A DNA stretch of 64,000 bases from assembly GCF_000003815.2 (NCBI RefSeq), contig NC_049992.1, positions 851,924 through 915,923 of the forward strand, in the 5' to 3' direction. Positions within the stretch are counted from its first letter, which is position 1. Each line of letters begins with the position of its first letter. Below, one piece after another: positions 46,401-53,154 of the stretch. The translations under genes were made by a program, and so were the position numbers. The notes beneath the pieces were generated by a model. The model was not told the origin of the DNA and made no database searches. It worked only from the letters and a program-made list of their open reading frames with translations. The stretch comes from Branchiostoma floridae (taxonomy: Eukaryota; Chordata; Leptocardii; Amphioxiformes; Branchiostomatidae).

Positions 46401-46923
46401 TTTCATTTGTTGATTAAAGATTATACAAAAACGAACAAACCTTGTCTTGTTTACTCTCTCGCAGATCGATGAGAAACATGATATGTAGCAATAGTATTAT
46501 AGCTTGATTGCTTAATTGCTTTGTGACTGTATTTGTAAGTTGCAAGTTTTACATTTGATTTTCCAATGACAATGCTATTATGAGCAGTTTGCAATTTGCC
46601 ATTGTCGAATAATAATCATAGAACAAATAAAACAAAACAAACACACAAACCTTGTCTTGTTTGCTCTCCCGCAGATCGCTGAGGAACATGGCGCGGAAGT
46701 AGCTGCTGGCCGCCGCCAGAACGTTCCTATGACAGAAGAACTCCTTGGTGCCCACCAGCAGCGCGAGGTCGCAGAACTTCCCCTCGGTGCGGATCTCCCA
46801 CAGCCCCCGCAGGACGTTACTGGCGTGGAACGAGTCGCAGAACGGCAGCTCCACGGAGTCGGACAGGATCCGCCGCCGCCGCCGGCCCGCGGAGAACAGC
46901 GGGGAGCTTTGCGCGGACTGCAT
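26370..46923 (-). CDS. Kelch-like BTB-BACK-Kelch protein (KLHL24/35/6-like)
   Basis: Eight exons in transcript order: 46651-46923 (splice acceptor at 46941, so 5' UTR upstream), 45667-45798, 44740-45135, 34328-34441, 33751-33913, 31462-31642, 30799-30996, 26370-26691. All phases match and give 592 residues. BTB spans residues 30-140 (GKFCDLALLVGTKEFFCHRN, SSYFRAMF, YAYTGRVLI, LLPAANLFQF). BACK spans 140-270 (ACCQFLERQLDPTNCIGIHK, FLALDKKFVVDYI, HVKLPFI). Six Kelch blades fill the rest (VMLVVGGCDG, VYVTGGSDG, IYAVGGHD, MYVIGSAPE, IYLIGADS, IYVSGGYFTD). The protein ends GCVTIVKPNFIEWPELET. Family members are Cullin-3 ubiquitin-ligase adaptors, with BTB-BACK binding Cul3 and Kelch binding substrate. 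Similarity in the BACK to Kelch junction (CIK-VLQYTRNYHIF) suggests the KLHL24/35/6 group; exact orthology is not proven. Every exon has a duplicated edge fragment in a neighbouring intron or flank. Confidence 0.85.
27165..30640 (-). mobile_element. CR1-like non-LTR retrotransposon in the last KLHL intron
   Basis: The element runs in the same direction as the host gene. Its 3' end has a UTR and a short AAATAAATAAA tail near 27165. An ORF2-type protein fills 27431-30493. The 5' boundary is estimated near 30640. No separate ORF1 is visible, so it is either 5' truncated or lacks one. The uninterrupted ORF implies a recent insertion. Confidence 0.8.
27431..30493 (-). CDS. LINE endonuclease-reverse transcriptase, intact ORF
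   Basis: A single open frame of 1020 codons. An N-terminal basic region of about 130 residues precedes an apurinic-type endonuclease (PKILLTNARSLTNKLDELN, VVTETWFS, GGGVAIYIKND, LGDFN, GRSDHVCV). The reverse transcriptase lies around residues 560-830: LRPISLTSIFAKICEG, LVLTDFTRAFDRVHHL, CGVPQGTKLGPLVF and a catalytic YVDD. A conserved C-terminal region (VRPTLEYACQVWHPGL, TSRFRNTTLPYCIDLLN) ends the protein. It nicks target DNA and copies its RNA at the nick. The motif set fits the CR1/L2 group. No frameshift or stop is present, and the catalytic Asp pair is intact. Antisense frames here are shadows. Confidence 0.9.
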   Translation of the reverse strand: MSRTEISELCGILDASPRNCVGLLVPGTMASPGTLRYSLEFLRSLRRAIPTVDQQARERIKDSLRFHGLLRRPRGTKAGRNKVRKITTIVGNRPSPSPTFTCKSGLEIKHSGDRIAQLRPIKTSRIELPRQNGMPKILLTNARSLTNKLDELNIVLTSNKIDVSVVTETWFSADLPLEASCIEGYSQIRKDRTERRGGGVAIYIKNDIASRPLDLVVPEELECAWVHLRPKRLPREVSSLALCAVYSPPASPHEGVLLEHLSESIDLLRNSHPDIGLVILGDFNRLDISDLCCFSSLQQVVEAPTRGEAVLDLILTNVSSLYESPVTAPPIGRSDHVCVIMPGKHRQTSNTVHKKVVRPMRDSDSRAFGSWITTHSWDEVLLATSAESKCDAFYSTLKCAVDKYFPTKVVRLHCRDKPWVTPCIKALIEKRQKAFHKGNTSAWKRYRNRVIREISTAKRNHYRDKVEHLKAADPKEWYRNIKDMTGIRRDQGNQILGVDNTNPKEAANAINTYLAAASQQFPPLSLDELPSFLPACSPPPVVTVWDMYHQLRKVKVGKAAGVDNISPRLVREFAFELSSPMTDIFNTSLAEGSVPSIWKKANVVPVPKENPPRLDKLRPISLTSIFAKICEGFVTRWCLQDILPNIDNRQFGSLRGRSTTHCLTSLVHSLACATDKPGHISTLVLTDFTRAFDRVHHLTAMNKLLELGVRRSILPWVCNFLSHRQQRVTYKGTHSEWETLTCGVPQGTKLGPLVFLALINDAAPQDDTSAEAWKYVDDTSLAEARLASHPSNVQTDLDNLVSWTDKNYMQLNPTKCMVMFICFLRKTPEIPRLFVGASELEVVHKAKVLGVILQANLKWTAHVIMIVGKANRRLYMIRCLKKHGLSTSDLVLVYIGFVRPTLEYACQVWHPGLTVELSCMIERVQARACKIILGRSFSSYSSALLICKLEPLHVRRKALCLKYARSIVHSEVFNCWLPPRRSEAHGRDLRNSDNFSQFKCRTSRFRNTTLPYCIDLLNSH
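30693..30720. repeat. Poly-T tract
   Basis: About 27 consecutive T, 80 bp from KLHL exon 7. It could be a retroelement A-tail in minus orientation or a simple repeat. It also sits where a polypyrimidine-poor intron begins, so I assign no splicing role. Confidence 0.9.
31003..31027 (-). pseudogene. Short duplicated piece of KLHL exon 7
   Basis: ACGTACATGTTACTGCCGTG occurs inside exon 7 (30901-30920, encoding HGSNMYV) and again at 31007-31026, in the intron just upstream of the exon 7 acceptor. Too short to be an exon. Confidence 0.7.
31179..31425 (-). pseudogene. Two extra copies of the KLHL exon 6 3' half and donor
   Basis: Exon 6 ends in the kelch blade AVLGGHIYAVGGHDEASALS then DVER at 31462. 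Copies at 31327-31425 (same peptide) and 31179-31280 (AVLGEHIYAVGGHDKASALS) follow at about 140-bp spacing. Each has a donor (AAAG-GTTTGTA) and a (TTTG)n intron stretch. Neither copy has an AG acceptor at its 5' end, so they look like amplified exon-intron boundaries rather than usable exons. Confidence 0.8.
31800..32465 (-). mobile_element. LINE C-terminal fragment with (CATT)n tail
   Basis: The minus strand encodes EECGYPFVWQARKSTDPNIS, then RISCHRLRIESGRHSRTPLE, RICQFCTSNMVEDEVHFTVD and CDMYANDRNTLF (given in parts). It is followed by a 100-N gap and the end AAAGGTCTTCATTCATTCAT. The cysteine pattern C-x2-C-x7-DE-x2-HF-x3-C is the end of a LINE ORF2 family. The 51002-51415 copy belongs to the same family. 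Confidence 0.7.
31846..31945. other. Assembly gap (100 N)
   Basis: Exactly 100 N, so an arbitrary-size gap, inside the LINE fragment's coding end. The true length is unknown. Confidence 1.
32480..33350. other. KLHL intron 5, no feature apart from solo element ends
   Basis: I see no exon. A single CAACCTCTGCTTGGAGATTA end near 33207 matches the termini of the 9-bp-duplication MITE family without a partner. 33300-33350 holds the 3' remainder of the duplicated exon 5 (see 33610-33699). Confidence 0.4.
33353..33605. mobile_element. MITE with AAGGGCACAACCCGCC ends
   Basis: AAGGGCACAACCCGCCGTACG at the left mirrors ATGGCGGGTTGTGCCCTT at the right, and the interior ACGTATTTC/GAAATACGT-type arms also pair. 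About 253 bp. It splits a duplicated copy of KLHL exon 5. A clean target duplication is not evident. Confidence 0.65.
33610..33699 (-). pseudogene. Second copy of KLHL exon 5, interrupted by a MITE
   Basis: The minus strand reads VDMFGSKNCMWSPMSELPDA then EKRDLSVVP and a stop, against VDMFDPENHMWSPLAELPDA EKRDLSVVS in exon 5. It is preceded by an acceptor-like CTACAG. Homology resumes beyond the MITE near 33325-33345 (ACGGAGCTCTGCGTCACAGG, against ACGGAGGTCTACGTCACAGG in exon 5), where the donor GT has become GC. Inclusion in mRNA would truncate the Kelch domain. Confidence 0.75.
34449..34490. repeat. (AAAT)n microsatellite
   Basis: About ten ATAA units immediately upstream (minus strand) of the KLHL exon 4 acceptor. 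Confidence 0.95.
34544..34582 (-). pseudogene. Duplicated 5' edge of KLHL exon 4
   Basis: The minus strand reads TTTTTTAG then VLQDTRNYHIFNN, against VLQYTRNYHIFNN in exon 4. It lies about 110 bp upstream of the real acceptor, with acceptor-like sequence preserved. The copy runs straight into intron sequence, so it has no usable 3' end. Confidence 0.75.
35335..35520. repeat. Intra-intron duplication matching 44340-44510
   Basis: CCTCCTCAAAAATCTACCTG, AAACATCTTTCTTCAGAATA and CAAAACGCATGAGTGGCTCC occur in the same order at 44366-44460 with about 90 percent identity. A 100-N gap begins at its right end. A third partial match abuts KLHL exon 3 at 44690-44730. Confidence 0.75.
35521..35620. other. 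Assembly gap (100 N)
   Basis: An arbitrary 100-N gap between the intra-intron duplication and a LINE fragment. It could hide more of either. Confidence 1.
35640..36160 (-). mobile_element. LINE C-terminal relic with zinc-finger-like end
   Basis: The minus strand reads HTVEDDLHFLLSCPSFILRK near 36000. After frame breaks it reads RMAEEKRILRKELYNRPESA CRCALCGRECNARIGLFSHS R near 35700-35800. The C-x2-C-x(n)-H tail (CALCGRECNARIGLFSHSR) is typical of the end of some endonuclease/RT proteins in amphioxus and other invertebrates. Several stops show it is dead, and two families may be juxtaposed. Confidence 0.55.
36654..37330 (+). mobile_element. Probable solo LTR (677 bp) with CTGT target duplication
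   Basis: Starts TGTAACAATGG and ends AGTGGTTACA, so the ends TGTAAC/GTTACA are perfect inverted 6-mers with the canonical TG..CA. CTGT occurs directly on both sides (36650-36653, 37331-37334). Inside, ATAAATAGAACAGC near 36960 resembles a promoter, AATAAA at about 37240 is a polyadenylation signal, and an R-U5-like stretch follows. A 4-bp duplication fits a Ty3/gypsy-type element. It appears inserted inside another element whose ends are TACGGTCACATTTCC (36518) and GGAAATGTGACCGTAACA (37520). Confidence 0.6.
38209..38308. other. Assembly gap (100 N)
   Basis: An arbitrary 100-N gap in KLHL intron 3. Confidence 1.
38371..38484. mobile_element. Short MITE, TTAGCCTGA...CAGGCTAA
   Basis: CTTAGCCTGACTAAAATCAA at one end and TTGTGTAAACACAGGCTAAA at the other share inverted termini. 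The interior matches 13077-13182. About 114 bp. Confidence 0.6.
38485..41580. other. KLHL intron 3, no exon recognised
   Basis: Contains GC-rich patches (38500-38760, 38900-38950), an AT-rich stretch (40080-40520) and a strongly palindromic G/C tract at 40650-40730 (GGATCCCCCCCTCTCC, GCGCTATGCGCGGCATATGG). Short open frames are scattered and show no domain. Confidence 0.4.
41590..41850. repeat. Two-copy ~165-bp tandem repeat
   Basis: CATTGGAAAGCTCTCTTAGT then GATTGAGTGCGTTGTTGTGG recurs as CATTGGAAAGTTCTCTTGGT then GATTGAGTGCGTTGTTATCG, with spacing kept. Non-coding, in KLHL intron 3. Confidence 0.7.
42488..42829 (+). CDS. Uncharacterised open frame in KLHL intron 3 (doubtful)
   Basis: A 113-codon frame preceded by an acceptor-like CCCAACAG at 42503-42510, so the true coding part, if any, may start with ACTAACCATACAGGACAAGA. 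The peptide is hydrophilic and basic toward the end, with no domain I recognise. A related stretch at 42207-42270 shares CTCGATCC, GACCATAC and AAGAGCAATGATGACGATG. The 3' flank (42840-42930) is repeated at 43240-43330, so the locus looks like a local duplication of a small transcribed unit or a repeat. Neither transcription nor function can be argued from sequence alone. Confidence 0.25.
   Translation: MFSLDPNRLTIQDKSDNDEMYLTPVPVSIRTKQFRHKVSRVLPLQVAETSCIAEGTGIDVCTPYKAGKELHITQDSTVHRRKTTRGPKKCQNSSRSGAANRLHCHNHRKPKTS
43005..43370 (+). repeat. Partial duplicate of the 42.5-42.9 kb unit
   Basis: The downstream part TTTATATCACGAATATTTAT ... GTAGTTGATTTTATATGTAT matches 42855-42920. The upstream part shares CGACAGAAGGAGGGTAACAT-like and AGTAGCAGA motifs with 42720-42780. 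Open for 66 codons but without a recognisable domain. Confidence 0.45.
44340..44510. repeat. Second copy of the 35335-35520 duplication
   Basis: See 35335-35520; motifs in the same order and orientation about 9 kb away in the same intron. Here the sequence continues past AAAAAAAGATACGCACTGCA, which is lost to the N gap in the other copy. Confidence 0.75.
44607..44648 (-). pseudogene. Duplicated 3' edge of KLHL exon 3 with its donor
   Basis: GACACCTACCTTGATACACC then TTGGCGAGTTGACAATGAG copies the exon 3 end at 44732-44770 (plus strand AACACCTACCTTGATACACC then TTGGTGAGTTGACAATGAG). The GTAGGTGT donor is conserved. The copy encodes LIVNSPRCIK but is cut off upstream. Confidence 0.8.
45808..46160 (+). 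mobile_element. tRNA-derived SINE pieces, three to four head-to-tail units
   Basis: Units begin near 45808, 45943, 46022 and 46118. Each has an A-box-like TGGTTAGAGCTGTTGG or TGGTCAGAGTTGTTGAC and most have a B-box-like GGTTCTGGGTTTGAATCC. The first continues into a SINE-like body (GTGCCCTTTGTAGAGGCACT). They do not fold into complete tRNAs. The junction at 45925-45945 also carries a copy of the KLHL exon 2 edge (GTTCGGGGACACCTCCTGCAG). Confidence 0.6.
46235..46482 (-). pseudogene. Two duplicated copies of the KLHL exon 1 donor edge
   Basis: Exon 1 ends MFLSDLRESKQDK at 46651. Fragments at 46301-46341 (MFLSDLRESKQDH) and 46438-46482 (MFLIDLRESKQDK) repeat it, along with the preceding (on the plus strand) AATAATCATAAAAC-type intron sequence. 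The second retains a GTTTG donor. Confidence 0.8.
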
Positions 46924-46941
46924 CGGGCCCGGGTTCGGTTC

Positions 46942-47240
46942 CTGGGGGAGGAAGACGGAGAGTTTGTATTCTCTAATCCCAGTTTAGATTCTTGAGGGAG
47001 AAAGACGGCGATTTTGTAATCTCAAATCCCGGTTTAGATTACTGAGGGAGGTAGACGGAGAGTCTGCAATCTTGAATCGTAAATATCCACTTGGGAGTAC
47101 AACGTACGATAGCGCTCCGGCTCTTTGCACAATCAGCACTCTCTACTAGTAGCGTGATGTATCGTTCCCGAGTTCGAATCCTGAGGGAGAAAGACGGAAA
47201 GTCTGTAATCTTGAATCGTAAATATCCACTGGGGAGTACT
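46942..47240. repeat. Tandem repeats of the KLHL exon 1 acceptor region
   Basis: GAGGGAGAAAGACGGAGAGT-type blocks recur at about 46946, 46993, 47042 and 47190, starting exactly at the CTTCCTCCCCCAG acceptor (minus strand) of the first coding exon. The last two also share TCTTGAATCGTAAATATCCA and GTACGATAGCG. The amplified unit includes the polypyrimidine tract. Confidence 0.75.
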
Positions 47241-47567
47241 CCGTACGATAGCGGTATATAGTTCCTCACACAAGCAGCGCTCTACACTGGTCTGGCGTAA
47301 CCTTGGGGATAGCTATATATAGTGTATCATCTGGTGTTGGTGTGATGTAAGTAATGGGAGAGGGTCAGATTTAGAGTTCCCAAATATAGACACGCGTCAC
47401 TGGGTACTGCCGGGCGACTGGGCAAACTCGAGCACGAACCTGTTTGGTGCCATCAGGGCGAGACAAGCAAACACGACCGCTTTATGTTTCTTAGAAGTGA
47501 AATCTTTGGTGAGACATAAAGGATAGGAGTGCCGCGTGCTCGTGAAAGCGGTAACATTGACAGACGC

Positions 47568-47755
47568 TAGTCTCTACCAGACTCCGGATCGCTGGAAAAT
47601 CGTAGAAATGGAACAAATAGCTATAGAGGAGTAAGCCCGCCAGTGGATCGCGTGCTGTTCCCTAGTCGGCTATAGTTTTCTGGCCGGCTTACTCCTCTAT
47701 TTGTTCCATTTTTTTTCTACGGTTTTTCCAGCGACCCGGAGTCTGGTAGAGACTA
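47568..47755. mobile_element. MITE, CTCTACCAGACTCC family, perfect 9-bp duplication
   Basis: Ends TAGTCTCTACCAGACTCCGG and CCGGAGTCTGGTAGAGACTA pair for about 60 bp (CGCTGGAAAAATCGTAGAAA, ATGGAACAAATAG). They are flanked by GACAGACGC on both sides (47559-47567, 47756-47764). 188 bp, non-coding. Confidence 0.85.
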
Positions 47756-47769
47756 GACAGACGCCCCGA

Positions 47770-48700
47770 GGAAAGAAATCTCACACGAAAGTCAGTTTGA
47801 ATTTATAGACAAGAATCTGCTTCAATGGCAAGTCAACTCTTCATCGGCAGTTCACTGAGAAAACTTGCCTTTCGGCCTTAGACTTTCGCTAATACAGAAC
47901 ATACGTGCGTTTTACAAGCTTGATGTATACATAATCTTAGAAATATACAAATAACTCTTTTGCAAATTAAGTATAAAACCTATACTACTTTAACATGAAC
48001 TTTATTGGTGTAAGAAAAGTACGGAGACTTGAAGAAGGTCCTCTACAAAAATACATACATACAAACAAACAAACAAACAAACAAACAAATGGCTACAAAT
48101 GTATCAGCCTGGTCCATTAGGCCAAAACATTTTTGTGCATAAGCATCATGACAACAAAAATACTCAGTAAGTAATAACAGGCCATCAGCTAGAAAGCCAT
48201 TGCTCATGGACTATATGTACAAATCGTACTACGTATGCGAGAAAGAAATTTCTGGAATATGTCCAAGAATCCTGCCCTCTCACCATCACGTGTATGTAAC
48301 CACGGGCAACACACAGTACACGTCACGAGGACGTGTGTACCCGCTGTCGTGTTCGGTATGCCACCTCCCTGTAACGACTGCGCAGTGTTTGTCTAATGGC
48401 GCACATTACGTCAGGGGTTGGAGTGGGGTGGGTTCGCGGGGAGGGTAGAAGTACGTGGGTCTGTTTGAAGATGGTCTCGCCCTATGTCTTCTCAGTAGAG
48501 GGAAAACATTTTTTTTGTGAATGAGTCTAGTGAATGGAACGTTCTAGTCAGGACCTGGACAGGGCAGTGCTCATAGTCTCCAACCAGAACCACGGCGCGT
48601 AATGTGTAGTATCAAACTTGTACCGTAGGTCCGGTGCCCATTTGACTCCCTTAGCCGGCTATACTCCCTGGCCAGCTTTGATACTATCTTATGGCACCGT
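47770..48700. other. Intergenic DNA, no gene seen
   Basis: Contains an (AAAC)n tract at about 48060-48088 and otherwise unique-looking sequence. 48640-48700 shares the ATAGTATCAAA...GATACTATC inverted pair also found in the 61147 element. The 82-codon frame at 48200 has no supporting feature. Confidence 0.4.
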
Positions 48701-48960
48701 AGCATCTGCTTGGAGATTAAGCGCTCAGTTTCTACCAGACTCCGGCCTGACCGAATAGTAATAGGGGAGTTTGGCCAAGTTAGGAATAAAAGCCTGGTAG
48801 GAATTAATTGGCCTAGGAGTGAACTGACCGGCCGGCGGATAGCTGGATAGACTGCAAAAGACTGATTGACATGCCATGGCAACTTATTTGTCGATATTTG
48901 GTCAAATTCTTCTCTTTCGTCATCCAGCTGACACAGTCTGTTTGGAGACTAGGGCAGCGG
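48700..48960. mobile_element. Element with CTACCAGACTCCGGCC / TGTTTGGAGACTAG ends, copy 1
   Basis: TCTACCAGACTCCGGCCTGA, GGCCTAGGAGTGAACTG, TGGATAGACTGCAAA and GACACAGTCTGTTTGGAGAC occur in the same order at 50769-51001. The end motifs resemble both ends of the 9-bp-duplication MITEs. Confidence 0.6.
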
Positions 48961-49179
48961 AGGGCCAGAAATGTTTGTGAATGAGCCTGGTGAATGGAAC
49001 ATTCTAGTCCGTGTGTGCGAGCCAGTAACCTAGACAAGGCAGCGTGGACTGTTGAAATGTTCTGTAGCCTGGTATCGAAACTTATTAGGGTACACACCCC
49101 AGGTAAATAAAGTGGAGTCTCAAGCGACTGTCTCTTCCAGGAAATACATCTGAAGCAGAAAAGCCGTGGATGGGAATGA

Positions 49180-49745
49180 AGGGTACCCCCAGCTTTAAGA
49201 ACAACTGAGTTTCAGTTTCTGAACAACTGAGTTTCAGTTTCTTCACCGTCTCAACGTTTTGTAATTTTTTGGGGACAAAATTTCCCAAGTCTCTTTCCGT
49301 CCTCTGATGCAAAAAGACTGGGCAGTTAAATAGGTTTGGATAGCCTACAGATATCATAGTGCATTGAAGCATGTTGTAATTAAGGTTTACAAGTCAATGT
49401 ATCATTGAGTGTCACGACATTTTGAGATGCCAAATATGTACTGGTTGATTAATGTGGTACGTAGGCTGAAGGAGACTGGCTCTGGAGTGTTCCAGAAATC
49501 AACAAACGCACAGGGAGCTGACAAAATGTTCCGAGTCTCTTTCTGTCTTGTCACGCAAAAAGGATGGGCATTAATAATATTTTTTGATAGGCTAGAAACT
49601 ATCACTTTACGTTGAAGCATGTTGTAATTAATGTATGTGTCAGGACATGCCAAATGTGAACCGTTTGACCACCGAATTACGTAGGCTGAAGGAGACTGGC
49701 TCTGGAGTGTTCCAGAAATCAACAAACGCACATGGAGCTGTCAAT
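49180..49745. repeat. Tandem repeat, about 235-bp unit, two and a half to three copies
   Basis: GTAGGCTGAAGGAGACTGGC then TCTGGAGTGTTCCAGAAATC AACAAACGCACA occurs at 49455 and 49683. AGTCTCTTTC-GTC, GGATAGCC/GATAGGCTA and TTGAAGCATGTTGTAATTA link it to a more diverged copy from 49180. One strand reads RRLKETGSGVFQKSTNA in both good copies, but stops interrupt longer frames. Origin unknown. Confidence 0.7.
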
Positions 49746-50768
49746 CAACCACCTTGCGCAGCCTCCAAGCGGGCAGTTGGCCACGACATGTGAGTGCATA
49801 TGGACATTGATTTCATATCATTGATGTATGGATGATGACGTATGGACGATGACGCAACGCACTTTTCTTTTTAGTTGTCAGCTTCAGTTTTAGTTTAATT
49901 AATATTATTCACGACAACATATATCGCCTAATGGCGTTTTTCAATGTTTCCTGTGTGCGAAGGGGGGTGGGGGTGGACATAGTCATAGAATAACAAAACA
50001 TTGCAACAAGTGATCAACATGAAATCAAAGTCAACTAAAATAAATAAACGTACACAAGTAAGTAGCGAAATCGTTAACTACTAATAATACAAATAAGTTA
50101 ACTAAGTATAACAAAAATAAATAATAGTTACCAGTCATAATTGTGTATACTGTGTTACATGATCTCTCTCTCTCTGTCAGTCTGTGTGTCTTTTACCCCC
50201 TCAACACAAAAAGTGGCTGTCTCGGACAAATGAGTCTTTCACTGTTATTCGTATTTATATTAGTATTCATCATAATGGGTTGAGAAAATACATCTATTAA
50301 TTATGTATATCAATACAAGATTACTTGACATTACTTGATAAATAGATTTAAAAAAAGCCACCATGACAACGACCCCAGTTTTGCTACCTCCACGACCTTT
50401 GACCCAGAGAGCCCGTGTATACGTACACACGGTCGTGTTGTTTTACGTACGTCAGAAACTGGCCGATAACGAGTAGGGTCGATATAAACAAACGTTACAC
50501 CATAAACTGTGAAATAAACACAGTCTGGACCATATCTGTGTGCTTGGGTGCCACATAGTACTGATCATATAAACATATACATGAGACATGAAAAAAGGGG
50601 CGACGGTCTCTGACCTACAAAAATGCAGCGAATGTCACGAAGCTCGATCGATGGGCAGGTATTAAAACAGGTAAAACATGCCACAGTAGGGGGGGCCCAA
50701 AAATCTAATCATTTCCAGGTCTCATCAAGACCTACCCACATGCCAAACGCCAAAACAATCCATCCAGG
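49746..50768. other. Intergenic DNA, no gene seen
   Basis: AT-rich with a (CT)n patch at 50162-50178. I recognise no exon or element ends. Confidence 0.4.
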
Positions 50769-51001
50769 CGTCTCCACCAGACTCCGGCCTGGCCGAATAG
50801 GAATAGGGGAATTTGACCAAGCTAGCAATAAAAGTCTAGTAGGAGTTCATTGGCCTAGGAGTGAACTGGCCACCGTGCTAGTTAGATAGACTGCAAAGAC
50901 TCAATTTAAGACTGACTGAAAACCCATAGTAACGTATTTGTCCCTATTTGGCCAAATTCTTTTCTTTTAATCCAGCTGACACGTCTGCTTGGAGACTAGC
51001 A
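50769..51001. mobile_element. Element with CCACCAGACTCCGGCC / TGCTTGGAGACTAG ends, copy 2
   Basis: Collinear with 48700-48960 (see there). The right end CACGTCTGCTTGGAGACTAG abuts a LINE fragment. Confidence 0.6.
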
Positions 51002-51415
51002 TAACCACACTCCTCTAGATCAAAGAATATGCCAATTTTGTAGTTTAGGGAAAGTAGAAGATGAAGTATATTTTACTATGGATTGTACTTTGTATGATAA
51101 CGATAGGAGCATTTTATTTGAATCGGTGTTAAGTAAATATCCCCACTTTAGATACTTGAATAGTAAAGAGAAATTTATATTCCTGACAGCTTTTGACAAA
51201 CCAACTCTAACCAACCATATAGCTAGCTACATTTATACAATTACCAAGAAGCGAGAGGAAGTCGAATGTCCTAGAATAGATTAGACGCACATCTGCATAT
51301 ATAGATGTGTATGATTGTTTCCATTGTTACATATAATAGGTGATTCTTACCGTGTGACCTGTACTTAGCCCAGTGGGGCAAAAATGTGCAATAAAGGTCT
51401 TCATTCATTATCGAC
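51002..51415 (+). mobile_element. LINE C-terminal fragment with (CATT)n tail
   Basis: Reads RICQFCSLGKVEDEVYFTMD then CTLYDNDRSILFESVLSKYP, KEKFIFLTAFDKPTLTNHIA and ends with a stop near 51282. The 3' end AATAAAGGTCTTCATTCATT matches the fragment at 31800-32465 on the other strand. 5' truncated immediately after the neighbouring element. Confidence 0.75.
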
Positions 51416-51719
51416 TTGTCGTGTTGACATGCACAAATAAGGCACACAGACGAACACTTACCGGAAAGTACGAAACGTAACCTTCTTGGTGACAGAAGTT
51501 TACAAGGATGCAAGGATAATTACACAATTAAGCAAGCACCTCACCATTGCTCACGGGTTGTTGTTGGGGGAGGGCAGTAGCGACTGTGCGACTGTAGAGA
51601 AGCTTCGCGATGTTTAAGTGACGCGCATCACACGGCCTGTACATGTGCGGGAGAGAAGATTTCCTTTTACGGCGTGGACGCGAAGCCTGCCATAGAGGAT
51701 CGCGTTTCGTGTCGTTTAG

Positions 51720-52034
51720 CTAACCTGGAACCCGGTCCTTCGTGGCTTGGCCTACGTACTAAGTAGCGTAGCTAGTGTAGGCTCTCTACGGGGCAGATGA
51801 AGCTTTCTGCCGCCGGGGCAATCGTCTGCACTCGGTATGATTTTCGTGCGGTAGGACTCAAGATTGCCCAGTGGGAGCTTCGTGGCTGGCTAATTAAACT
51901 CCCACTTGGCAAAGTGAAACTCCTTAGTACCGAGTGCAGACGATTACCCCGGCGGCAGATGGCTTCATCTGTCCCGTAGAGAGCCTACACTAGCTGCGCA
52001 GCCCATCGCCACGAAGGACTGAATTCCGGGTTAG
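51720..52034. mobile_element. 315-bp hAT-like MITE with perfect 8-bp duplication
   Basis: Begins CTAACCTGGAACCCGGTCCT and ends AGGACTGAATTCCGGGTTAG. The arms pair through GTGTAGGCTCTCTACGGGGC, CGGTATG/CGAGTGCAGACGAT and others. TCGTTTAG is repeated directly on both sides (51712-51719, 52035-52042). Non-coding interior. Confidence 0.85.
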
Positions 52035-52149
52035 TCGTTTAGCCGGCAGCCATATGGACGGTGTTCCCCCGATCACTGCGCGAGTTTTAGATATCGGCCG
52101 ATATTTCCAGGTCACTGCAGTGCTACTGCAACATATTTCTAGCAGCTAG

Positions 52150-52330
52150 GAGGCCCCGACATACATAATTTCTTCACTACATAAACGCTTATTCGTCACC
52201 AAAAACTCAAGGCCATAGCATGTCAAGGACAAAACATACAGTACCAAGGTCACACAACAGAAAGTTAAAATCGACCTTGACGTTCGACCATATACCAACA
52301 ATCATTATAATCCATCCAGAGGTTATAAAT
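52150..52330 (+). repeat. Dispersed repeat related to 5540-5800
   Basis: Contains AAGGCCATAGCATGTCAAGG, ACCAAGGTCACACAACAGAA, CGACCTTGACGTTC and AATCCATCCAGAGGTT in the same order as the other copy. Confidence 0.45.
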
Positions 52331-52614
52331 TAAAGCTTTGATGACAACAAATGTCCGGGAGCTAGTTATCCTCTAGCTCGGTGTGTCTGGCCTTCAGGCT
52401 ACTGACAAGGAGACGTCGCCTTTTGGACGTTTCTGTCCGCCGATCTTTCGTCCATACGCCACGAGCTAGTAGCGCCAGGGCGCCGAACTCTCACAAGTAC
52501 GGAGCTGACAAATAAACATTCGGACAGCCACGCAGGGGAAAACCGCTACATGAAAATATCTGGCGTTCCTCCGAAATCTCTCCGTATAAACAACATATCC
52601 GGGCTGATGGGAGA

Positions 52615-52932
52615 GTGCACGCTTGGAATGCTAACTGGGTCGGTGCGGGTTTTACTTCGCTACTCTGCCGGACTCAGATGTCAGTTACGCGCTACAAATG
52701 GCCCGTAAGACCCGGAATTACGCTGCGAGCCAAGAAACAAATACTACAAGCTACGTATGATGTTCAAACTACTTCTTTCAGAAATGGCAAACTCGCGATC
52801 GCACGTATTAAACTCGGTGCAGGCATTGCGCAGAAATTGGAAGTGACACTTTCATGTAATTTATCCAAGCTTAAAAAAGAGCGACTCCTTGCGGAATGGC
52901 TCGAAACTTCATCTCAATATTCTATGGGCTGA
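52615..52932 (+). pseudogene. Coding-like 105-codon frame, not identified
   Basis: The stretch ITLRAKKQILQATYDVQTTS then FRNGKLAIARIKLGAGIAQK has protein-like composition and may be an exon or a transposase relic. No splice-flanked neighbours or domain were found. The surrounding 52340-53100 shows no other gene. Confidence 0.2.
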
Positions 52933-53154
52933 AGATTTGTTTGCGTCAGATTCTTCACGAGATATTCATGCTGACTTTGCCGGAGATAAGGTACTTGAAA
53001 TCACAGCACGACGCTTAATTAGGGTTGTTAAGGGTGTTGTTACATTCTTAGCCTGTGTAACCTCGCACTAACCCTGACCTCACCGGTGGAGTAGCTACTG
53101 AAAGTGTGGTCACATCATGTGCCGGTGGCCGCTTTTGATTTGATTCCACAGAAA

